In this document: positions 46,201-64,000 of the stretch, one piece after another
Layout: each line of letters opens with the position of its first letter
Numbering within the stretch: the stretch's first letter is position 1
Assembly (NCBI GenBank): GCA_027886175.1
Contig: JAJNNQ010000008.1
Span: 3,007,501-3,071,500 of the forward strand
Direction: 5' to 3'
Origin: Phylloscopus collybita
Lineage: Eukaryota; Chordata; Aves; Passeriformes; Phylloscopidae
DNA length: 64,000 bases
Translations under genes and position numbers: made by a program
Notes under the pieces: generated by a model
What the model was told of the DNA's origin: nothing
Database searches by the model: none
Seen by the model: the letters and a program-made list of their open reading frames with translations, nothing else

Positions 46201-47532
46201 GGAAGATATTTATTAATGTAAGTAGTAAGTTAGTGATAAAGACAGTGATTTGTCATAGAACATTTACTGGCCTGTAACTGTTCAGGTTTCTTCATTCAAA
46301 TTTCCTTTTATATCATTATCTCCCCTACCTGGCAATGTGCTGTGTTTGGAAATGTCCTCTGTTGGTCATGTAGCTATGTGGTGATATCCTCACAAAGTGG
46401 AGCAAGGCTCATTATGTGCACTGTGTGGTTTCCCTCTCAACACAGAGGCAGCAACTTAAAATGCTGTCACCTTGTAGTAAATGAAAGGCCAGCTAATGTC
46501 ATAATATTTGTCCTGTTCTGCTCTGTTATCAGTATGTTGTGTTCAGAATTTCAAACTGGTTTTTGTGGTTTCTTTCCCTCTATTGAACCTATGATTGCTC
46601 AGCAGACTTTGAATTTATTCATTGCTTTAAAGCAGTGCAGGCAGTGGTCTTACATTGAGATTCTTTATCTTTCAAGTATCTTGTGTGCTTTGTGTTTCCT
46701 TGTGTCCCGACAATATATTTTATTTGCCTGGTCTGTGTGTGGTAACTGTAAAGTTCACATTGCAGGGCAGTGGCTGTGCCAGCATGATATTTATTTCCTT
46801 TTCTATTCTTCATTATGTTGCTGAGGTCTAATAAAAGTCAAATGTTCACACATGACTCACGAGGTTGCATGACTGACCAATGCATCACGATCTCTCTTCA
46901 GAAGTTCTTGTAATTACCTGCCCTTGATCTGCCATTCCTGTGACCAGACTTGTGCTTTGGAAGCACAGTTCTGCCGTGGGAACTTCGTGTGCTTGGTGAG
47001 CTTTGCCCATGTAGCAGGGATACCTGACAGTCCAAAGTCTGGGATGAGGTGCTGCTCCCTGGTTTTTAATGCATGTTTGTTAGATGGAATTCAGTGAGTT
47101 ACCATGATCAGTAAGAAGAAATCCATCTTTTTCCTTATAAATCTCTCCCCTCAGGGAAATAGTGGTTTCTGAGCATATGAAACACAACTGTAGTTATTTT
47201 TCTCCCTTTCTAAGGCTTTTTTTTTTTTCCATAGAAAGTGCTTCCCTTTTGCTCTAAGTATCTGAGTATCTTGGTGCTTTGTTAGGTGTGAGAAGGACGA
47301 GTGTCGAGGACATTTTGATCTGAAGTGTTGGCATGGGTTTTTGGATTGCTGGCTTTGGTGCATGTGCACAAACTGATACAATTACAGCTTGAATCATAGG
47401 TTAGAGGGCAGCTGGTGAACTATGAGCCAGGAGGCTGCACCGTTCATGTGTATCTTATACCTTCCTGCAGACAGTGGGGCATGCTAGAAAGTCAAACTGA
47501 AAAAAGAAAAAATCCAACAACCTGCTGATGCC

Positions 47533-47541
47533 TTTTTTTTT

Positions 47542-47589
<48 letters not shown>

Positions 47590-47597
47590 CTTTTTTT
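47533..47597. repeat. Poly(T) tract of 65 nt with an uninterrupted T46
   Basis: T10-C-T46-C-T7. It is the longest homopolymer in the window, and its length in the assembly is unlikely to be exact. Confidence 0.95.
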
Positions 47598-48401
47598 CTG
47601 AAGGCAAAGCTGTCTGGCATGAGCAGGCTTAGAATTGTTCTCCCTGCTTTTAAAAATGTTAAGCTAATGGTGCGTCAAACAATGGCGTGTGTGTGTTTGC
47701 ACTCAAACTCTGGTTAATGTATCAATCCTGAAATGAAAGGTTTTTTTAAAAAAATTAACAATAGGTGAGTTATTCTCCCTTTAGAGCATTACCCCTTTGT
47801 AACATTTAGTGAAGTGGTGTTTAAATGTAATTATCAAAACAATTTAATCTTAATTCTCCTGAAATTCCTCAGAAAGTTATTTAGCAGAAGCCCCAGGTGG
47901 CTGAGACTTTGTGTTCCTGGTACTGTGGTACTGTTACAGGATTTTGAAAGCCTCTTAAATAGTTTCTGAGCTTTCTACCTTTTTTGACTAAATTGGGTGC
48001 ACAGTCTTGTTTGAGCCATATTCAGGCTGCCTTCTGAGACACGTACGTGCTCACCATCCTCCCACTTGCTATCCCACCTGCTCTTGTCCGAGCCATCTCT
48101 TGGGCAGTCAGGCCCTTCCCCTCCTTGGCCACGGCACATTGAGCAACTTCCTCTGGGTTTCTTTGTATTGGCAGAGGCCCTAAAACACTGTAAGAAGATA
48201 CCACAGCTCAGTGATTGGAGCGGGACACCTGTGAGACCTGGCAGGAGCACTTGTTACAGTGGCTGGTGAATCTGTACAGGGCAGCTCCTGCATGGTGCTT
48301 TGCTGGCAAACTTGCAGCAGGGCAGAAAGGAAAGGTGGGGAGAAATGAAGCTGAGTACTTGTGTGGGGTTTTTTGTTGTTTTAAGTAAATTCTGTGATAA
48401 A

Positions 48402-48564
48402 GTACTGGAATAGTCTGCCTGGGAAGGTGATGGAGTCACCATCCTTGGATGTATTTAATAAAAGACTGGATGTAGCACTCGGTGCTGTGGTTTAGTTGAT
48501 GTGTTAGGGTATGGGTTGGACTTGATGATCTTGAAGGTCTCTTCCAGCTTAGTGATTCTATGAA
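48402..48564 (+). mobile_element. CR1 LINE 3'-end fragment, sense
   Basis: tactggaatagtctgcctgg, gatggagtcaccatccttgg, gggttggacttgatgatctt and the terminal gattctatga follow CR1 3'-end order. It represents a different CR1 subfamily from the copies in CPNE2. Confidence 0.8.
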
Positions 48565-51500
48565 GTAGGTGAGATAAGGGTTTCCAGTGACATGCCCAGA
48601 GCTGTGTTTCAGGTTCTGTATTCTGCAGCTCTGGAAGCCCCAGGTAGTTCAGGAATTGTGCTTTCCATGAGTGCTTCCGAGGCAGGTTTACTAACCTAGT
48701 GACCTACATGTTGTATTGGTCTCAGATGACAGTCTCTTGAGCAGCTGTCACTGTATCCACTCACAGGAGGAAAGAGAATTAGAAGGGCATTTCCTGCTCT
48801 GTCAGTACAGTCCTGAACTTTGTCTAGCAAAGAGCAGCCAGCTTTCCGTGGCTGGCAGGGAAGGCCACAAAGGTAGTTCTCAACCCTGGCCTCTGAAAGA
48901 TCAGGCCATCCTCTGATGCTGCTTCAATTATCAAGACATGGAACTTTCTTCACCCTGTTTCTAGACTTTGTTCTGTGCCCTGCTTGCCAAGGCAGTTGTC
49001 AGACAGCTGATAAAGCAGGCTTCCAACCAAGGCATTGCTGAATTTTTCAGCAACGTTATTAAAATTTTATACTGAAAACAGTTTTTGGACGTGTTAATTT
49101 TAAGGTGTTTGTAGTAGCTTAGTCATGCCACATAGCTGGGCTTATTTCTGTGGTCTACAGCAGGAGACTGTTCTGCCTTCTACAGAGTAGTTCTGTACCA
49201 GTGTTTCTCTGAAAACAAGCCCAGCTCTGAGTTAGATGAAAGAAAAGCACTAAGATTAGTTTAGACAAGAAACAGCCAAACTCTGAGTTGCCACTCCTGG
49301 CTCAGTGACCTGAAGCTGGTCATTTGCTGACAAGAATCTGCCTCTGCTTCCAGCAGTCCCTCCTTGAAGCATCTTCCTGGTGCCCACAATGTGATGACTT
49401 GGATGCTCCTGTGGTAGCTCTAATTCTAGTTCCCAGGGCAGGGCTGCACTGTGACTGAGCTGCTCACTCTCTTTGACTTGCCCCTCAAAATGCTTTTGTG
49501 GTTTAGATTTTGCTCATGCACAGGGTTCTTTATGGCAAGGAGCTGATCTCCATGTGACTGCAGAGAATTCTTTTCACTGGTTTCTGGATACTGATAGAGA
49601 TAAAGCTTTATCCTTTCTGAAATGGACTACTGTAAATTTTATTATATAAAGCTTTAAAAATGCCTTTATTTTTAATGTGATTTCTTTGCCATTCGACACC
49701 TCTGCTTGGTATCCAAAGAGTCACTTTCCTCCCAGCATTGTCTATTCTGGAATTTCTTGTGGATTTTTGGGAGAGTTGGGGGTTTTTTTGGTGGGGTTTT
49801 TTATTTACTATTGAATCCTGATATCATGAATTGTTTTGTCAGAATTGTATTGTTGATAATGCCTTTAACTTTCTGGGCAGCAAGGAAGATTAACTTGAAT
49901 TAATTGAAAGAGTTATTTATAAGCTTCCAAATGAACGTCTGTGCCAAAACTTAATAGGGTATAGCTAATCGATTTTGTTTCATGTGCTTGTATCCCTGCA
50001 GTTTATAGGATTAGTGTTCCTTGCCATCTACAGGGCATTATCTTTATCTCCCTGCCACTTCTGAAGCAGTGCATTATCCTCTGCTCCTTGGGCAACTGCT
50101 GAGCTTGTTCAGCTCTGCCTGGCCACATCACCCTGCTGGAGGCACTTCTTGTTCAACTTCACTGAGCCGTCAGATACCACTATCTCTTTAAAAGATCATT
50201 ATCTCAGAAGTGCTTTCATCTGCCTCAAAGCATAACTTAAGCTCAGTCTCTGATAAGAAATGTAATGATCCATCTGTGGCTTGGGGAGCTGAGAAGCAGG
50301 AAGCGTGATCGATACCAGCGCTGGTTTAGACGTGAAGCAAAGTTGAGGTTTTCTGTAGTACAAAGGACAGTTCCACCTAAATGACTGTGAGATGACAAGT
50401 GATGACCTCTGAGATGGGGAAGCTTAGAAGGTGGTAAATGCTTTAGTTTTCTTTTCAAAACGAAAGCTGAACAGTCTGATGCCTGGCATGTCCTGAGTGC
50501 TCTAGTCTCTGTATCCAGAGGTGAGGGAAAAACTGTGCAGGGAGGAATCCCTACCAGGCCTCCTCTGGTGACGCTCATTTAAGTGAGAAAGTGAAGTTCA
50601 CTTTAAATCCGTGTTGCAATTTTAGTGTTCCTGTACCAGCTTAGAAAAGGGGTTTAAAGGAAGTGAAAAGACAACGTAGTGCAATGTGCAAGTGGCTATA
50701 AAATCTGACTTTCACAGTGAGTCTACAGAAAAAGAAACTGCTCTGGTGGTAGTTACTGTCTGGTTCTTTCTGCTTCACATCAAGTCAAACAAGAGCTCAG
50801 ATCCTCCAGCTCTGTGTTTGTGACAAAGATGAATTACCTAGAGAAGACATCAGGGTTAAAGCCCGATTGTTTGCGTAAACCGTGTACAACCCTGGGGGTT
50901 TTCACTGATGAGCACTTGTGCAGGAGCTGGAAAGCTTTCAGAGGTGGTGAGCCTCCCTTTCTGTGAAACTGGCACGCTCAAGGTCTGTCTGCTTTTGGTT
51001 TGGGGTGCTCTTGCCTCAGCGAGAAAGCAACCAGCTGTGGCAATGGCTTTGTGAAATGCTGCATGCCAGTAAAGGCTGCGTCCCATCGTGTTTTGACACT
51101 AGTCTTAACCCTCCAAGGTATTTTTAAAGAAAATAGAACTGAATTAGGGGTTTGCTTCAGATTACACAATATGGTGGTTGGTTACCACATGCAAAAGAAC
51201 CAGCAGGGTATTCACTGGCTCCTCCCAAAGCCTGCAGTCCCCTGACTGCGTGCACTGCGTGGTACCACGCTGGACATCCAGAAGCTGCTTCTCTTTAGTT
51301 GCACAAGTCTCACAGGTAAGAGGTTGATCTTGCATGTGAATGGATCTCCTGAGAAAGTCTATTTCACATTCTAGTTGTATGTAATTTACTGGAAATTCTT
51401 GGTTTTTCAGTACTATCCCCATCATTGCAAAGCTGAAAAATTCTCCTTATTATGAAAGCTTGCTTTTCAAACAGGCTGCTTCTTCCTCTTATTCCTGTAT

Positions 51501-53143
51501 CAAAGTTGATTAACTTGCAGCGATTGATAGCTGTGTTTCCTTCTGGTTTGAACTTTCATCTGACAGGCATTGCAAGTATTTCCATCTCTTCCTTTTTAGG
51601 AGCATCATTTCTTTGAGAAAGAAATGCTGAGGAAATATTTCTAATTATTTTATCTCCTTAATAGGAAACTGCTGGCCAAAACTTCTAGTTTTGCTTTTGA
51701 AAACCTGTCAGCTTTACTTGTGTGGTTGTTTGACTGAGCTCCTGTGTTACTCTGCTCAAGAGGGGAAATCACTCTTGTAGTGGTGGCAGGAACTGGGAAA
51801 GTGTTTTTGGTAGCTGAAACCTTCCCCATTTATGTGCAGGAGGGGTTTTTTGTTTGCTTGGCAGCGCACTCTATTGCATGGAAAGAAGAGGCATTTTCCA
51901 TCATGAGGCAGTATTATGGTTGGCTGTAACTGAATATTTGAGGGGATGAATCACTGACTCTTGGGCTGCACATTGCAGAGAAATGATCCCAGTGCCACTT
52001 GGAGCCAGCTCCTCCACTGGTGTGCTCGGTCAGATGATCCAGGGGAGGCCTGTCTGGGGCAGGCTGGGCATCTGCACTGCCAGGCAGGTGCAAATCCACT
52101 CCCACAGCTTCCCTTTCAATGGATGATTTCATCTTTCCCACTTGGACTTCCAGCCATGGCAGGTTGGTCAGCCTGTGGAGCTTGTAACTCCCTTGTGCAT
52201 CCGTGCACGTGCTTGAGCCTGCCCCGAGAGCAGCTGCTTTCTGTGGTGGCCAGTGGAGGTCTGTGGGGGCACAGGAGGCTGCAGCTGGCAGCTGCTTTTC
52301 TCCCATGCTGGGAAGGTGTCCTGCTCCAGCAGCATCTGATCTGGGGATTTTGTTGGGGACAAGATGTGCTGGGGCAGCTGTTCAGTGAGCGTCCCACAGG
52401 GGCTCTCTGGTGTAGAGGAGGTGTTGGGCACTGGCATTTTGTGCTGTTTGGTGACAGCTGGAGTATCAGCTACTTCTTACAGAATAAAAAACTTGTATTT
52501 TTACTTGTTTCCTTTGCACTTCATAACTTTTCTTCCTGCATTTGTGCTCTATCCAGACAGGCTGGTTTGTGATTAGATCTATAGCAATCTCTCCTACCTT
52601 GTGTTCCTAATTATTTAGCCTTTCAGTTTGTTTGAAACGTGACAATGAGCTCCTTGTATGTGATGGTGAGCAAGAGCCAAGTGAATGCTGTCAAACCCAG
52701 CTCTTTACTAAATAAGGGGAGTTTATCCTGTCATTTCTCTCTTCCTGTTATCTAATCAACTTTTATAGTGTACTTTCATTTTCTGCTGTGTTTACTTGAG
52801 AAAGATCTGGAGCAGATGTTATTGCTTCTCTTCTTCCTCCTGTAGGGAGTAATTTGAGATGAGGAGTCGGTAAGTGCTCTGCACTTGGGTGCTGTGTTGT
52901 CTGGAATACCAAGGCTGTAGAAACCAGTTGGGTGTTCTGTATTTGTGTCTAGTCCTAAAGCTTTTCGATGACAAACTGGGTTTTGAAGCCTTGAGAGAAT
53001 TCCCTCTGTAAAGGCTGGATATAGCTGAAAATAACAGCACAGCTTGATGTCATGGCAGGTGTAGGGAGGAGGTGGAGTGCATCTACCTTAGATGCAGTTT
53101 CCAAGTGAATTCCCTTTTTTTTTTTTTCCCCATCTCTCCTCAG

Positions 53144-53326
53144 GGACTCCTCAGTGTGGTTCCTTGGAGTGAAAGAAGAGTCAGTAATGACTCACTGCCC
53201 ACTGTAAAGGCTTACTGAGCACTGCCTTTTCCAGATCTGACTTTGTGCCCTGGAGGAGAACAATCTACTTCTGTCACAGCACTTTGTGAGCTCCCCCAGC
53301 CATTCCTGAGCCAAGCAAACTTACAG
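53144..53326 (+). other. RSPRY1: Candidate second 5'-UTR exon of RSPRY1
   Basis: A long T/C tract and CTCCTCAG precede 183 nt of non-AT-rich sequence that ends TTACAG|GTGAGT, a strong donor. The sequence is not open in one frame, so it would be untranslated. There is no conservation evidence. Confidence 0.4.
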
Positions 53327-55365
53327 GTGAGTTAATCATAATTACTTGGTTTTAATCACGCTTTAAGTTGTCAGCCAGAAAAACCTAGGCTTCAATAATC
53401 AGCTTTAATCTTGACATATGTTTGTTTTTGTTTCTTTAAGTAGGTTCTTACTCATTGCTAATCTCTAAAATACAGCTTTTCCATTCTTGTATTGGTGACA
53501 AGGGAGATTCACTGTGTTATTTCCATAAGTTACAGAACAACTTTATTCAGATTCTAAATCTGTAACAGTTTTACATTTTAGTATTATCTTGCTAAAATGT
53601 CCTTAAATGACCCAGATTTATAAATACATACATATTCCCTAGAAAGACATGTTTTGCATTTAACATAACTAGTTCTTTTTAAAATCAAGAAAGTCATTTG
53701 AACAAGTTGTGAACTCAGACAATTCTGTTTGAGGTCTTTACAATCTGCACTGGCACCTCTCATCTGCTTGTGCCTTGCTGACTGAGAAGGTGACAGCTGT
53801 ATTGACTCAGATGGAAGGACTCTGAGCCTGATGGCCAAACTGCTTAGGGCATAAAGCAAGCATGATGTGATGCTGAAACCCTTTTGATGATCTAGTGGTT
53901 TAGGAATTTCTTGACCAAGAAGTCAAGATTTTGTATTTTTTTTCCAATTAATATCCCTTGAGGAATTGATTTTTTTTTTCTTAGTTAGCCTGCAGTTAAT
54001 TTCTTAATACTCAACATTTTGCTGTGCTAAAAGATGATGTGCTTTAAACTACAGAGGAGCCTGTGAAAGCTTGGTTGCAGTGCTTTTCCAGTGACAGCTG
54101 ACATCCCAAGACTTGCTCATATGACCATTGTCTGGCTTCCTGAATGTTGTTGTGATCTTGTCCCAAAGGGCAGCCAGTAATTGCAGAGTTGCTAGTTGGC
54201 TCTGATGGTGGGGCCCTTCCATATTTAAAAGATGTCAGCTCTCTGTGACTTTCTTTTGAATTTAGGGTCCTACATGTCTGCTGTTAATGAGATTATTTAA
54301 TAATTGAAGAATAGTAATAACCTATTACAGGATCTTCACCATAACTTCTAGTATAAATGTTAAACTTGATTCTTGAAAGGATAAAAATTACTTACGTATT
54401 CTGACATGCCTGAAGTGTCTTAAGTAGTGAAATTGTATCTTGTAGGGTTTTATTTTACCTGAAACTTTAAGTAATGTTCTATAGAAATATGCCCTATGGC
54501 TTGAAACACAACTTGTTACGCAATGTGGCTTTGAATCCTTTTTCTCTTGCATTTTCAATTTAATGATTGGGAGAGACTGCCCTGTGGTGTCAGTTGCTAT
54601 TGGCCCTGTATGTGATCCAAACCATTTGAATGAAGAACAGAAGAATGATTGAATTAGTCTTTGTTCCCAAAAAGGGAAGACTGGTTTGACACTAGATCCA
54701 AATAGGCACACAACACCCATTTCAAAATCCCAGTTAGATTTGTAAGGCATTAAAATGGTGTCTATAATTCCTGTTTAATTCAGTGTTGGTGCTTCTTTGG
54801 GTGAGAATGCAGGAGATGTAGGCATGTTCCAAAAATGTGTGTTTATGCACAGGTGGACCAAATGGTTCTCTGTTAAATCTATTGTTTGTTGACATAAACC
54901 ATAACTGTAAGACTAGTTCTTTACAGTTTTGTCTATTATTGTTTGGAAAAAGTTCCTGATGTGAAATGAGAACCTTAAGTGTACTGCCTTTATTGGGATG
55001 GCATAAGCCTTATGTCTCTGTAAAGGGTAAATGAAATTGGTTTGTTGATACTTAGTGTTTAAAGGGTAGCAGCGTGCACGATTTACAGGCAAACTTGTTC
55101 CTCTGCATCCAAAAGCCATGAAGGAGCTGGGAAGTAATAGGTAGTGTAGAAAGGAGTGGTGTGTGGGCGAGAGCTCCTTACCAAAGGAACTTCCTCCTCC
55201 TCCTCTTCCTTCCTTTCCCTTTCCCCACAATAGACTCCAGGTAAAGCCTTGTGTTTCTTAAATGCATTATCCACCAAAACTTGGTGGTGTTTACTAAAAT
55301 AGGAATTTTTCTGTTGTTTTCTAGCAGTAGTAACACTGACTCTTGTTCTGGGTTTGCTTTTTCAG
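53327..55365 (+). other. RSPRY1: RSPRY1 intron before the start-codon exon
   Basis: 2.0 kb, AT-rich, nothing recognised. If the 53144-53326 exon is not used, this is simply the end of intron 1. Confidence 0.6.
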
Positions 55366-55515
55366 ACCTCCTTCTGGATGACCAATGTGTGTTTTAAGTG
55401 ATTCTGTCGGCAGCTGAGTCTCCAACTTCCCACTCATTCCAGCTGGTAGCAACGCTTAAAATGCAAAAAGATCACAACCCGGGATCACACAAACTTTTCT
55501 CTTAAAACTTCCTAG
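55366..55515 (+). other. RSPRY1: RSPRY1 5' UTR with three upstream ORFs
   Basis: Starts after acceptor TTTTTCAG at 55365. Short upstream reading frames begin at ATG 55378 (7 codons), 55385 (10 codons) and 55461 (14 codons, stop at 55503-55505), all closed before the main ATG. Confidence 0.6.

Positions 55516-64000
<8,485 letters not shown>

Larger units (their letters stand above)
43213..53143 (+). other. RSPRY1: RSPRY1 first intron
   Basis: About 10 kb, T-rich after the CpG island. It contains a CR1 3' end (48402-48564) and a very long poly(T) tract (47533-47597). A G+C-richer patch at 51960-52450 has a 203-codon open frame with no recognised content. No conserved exon is seen. Confidence 0.65.

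Noticed and set aside
51961..52572. 203-codon open frame on the plus strand in RSPRY1 intron 1
   Set aside because: Cys/Trp/Leu-rich translation without domain or repeats. The G+C-richer patch explains the lack of stops, and no splice or transcription context was identified.

Overview
This is a eukaryotic, vertebrate-type window and almost certainly avian nuclear DNA. Short coding exons (52-237 nt) sit in longer introns with GT-AG borders. Several CR1 3'-end fragments (the common bird LINE) are present, and three conserved vertebrate genes occur in the order CPNE2 > PSME3IP1 (FAM192A/NIP30) < RSPRY1 >. As far as I recall, this is the gene order of human 16q13, and birds carry the equivalent block on the chromosome 11 homologue. 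A degraded LTR near 40.2-40.5 kb resembles LTRs I know from songbirds, so a passerine is plausible but not proven.

Layout. 1-26,640 (+): the 3' three quarters of CPNE2, a Ca2+-dependent phospholipid-binding copine. Thirteen exons join in frame to 428 residues plus stop, covering the end of C2A, all of C2B and the copine/VWA domain; about 120 N-terminal residues lie upstream of the window. About 26.6-27.6 kb is a gene-free gap between convergent 3' ends. 27.6/29.3-42.8 kb (-): complete PSME3IP1, six coding exons giving 255 residues, the nuclear partner of the proteasome activator PA28gamma. Its third coding intron has a consensus U12-type AT-AC structure. 42.3-43.8 kb: a CpG island that acts as a shared head-to-head promoter for PSME3IP1 (-) and RSPRY1 (+). 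43.1-64.0 kb (+): the 5' part of RSPRY1, with non-coding first exon(s), four coding exons (213 complete codons) and continuation beyond the right edge; the SPRY and RING parts lie outside.

The rest is intron with sparse repeats: five CR1 fragments, one probable solo LTR, a 41-nt tandem duplication, a 13-nt minisatellite and homopolymer tracts. I recognised no tRNA, rRNA, CRISPR or prokaryotic mobile element. I see no novel multigene system. The most interesting items are the AT-AC intron, the two competing start codons of RSPRY1 (signal-peptide-like versus MGNSC acylation-like N terminus), and a sharp GC3/CpG spike limited to one CPNE2 exon. Exon borders were set by reading splice sites and checking that codon phase carries across each junction; family assignments rest on remembered protein similarity, not on a search.
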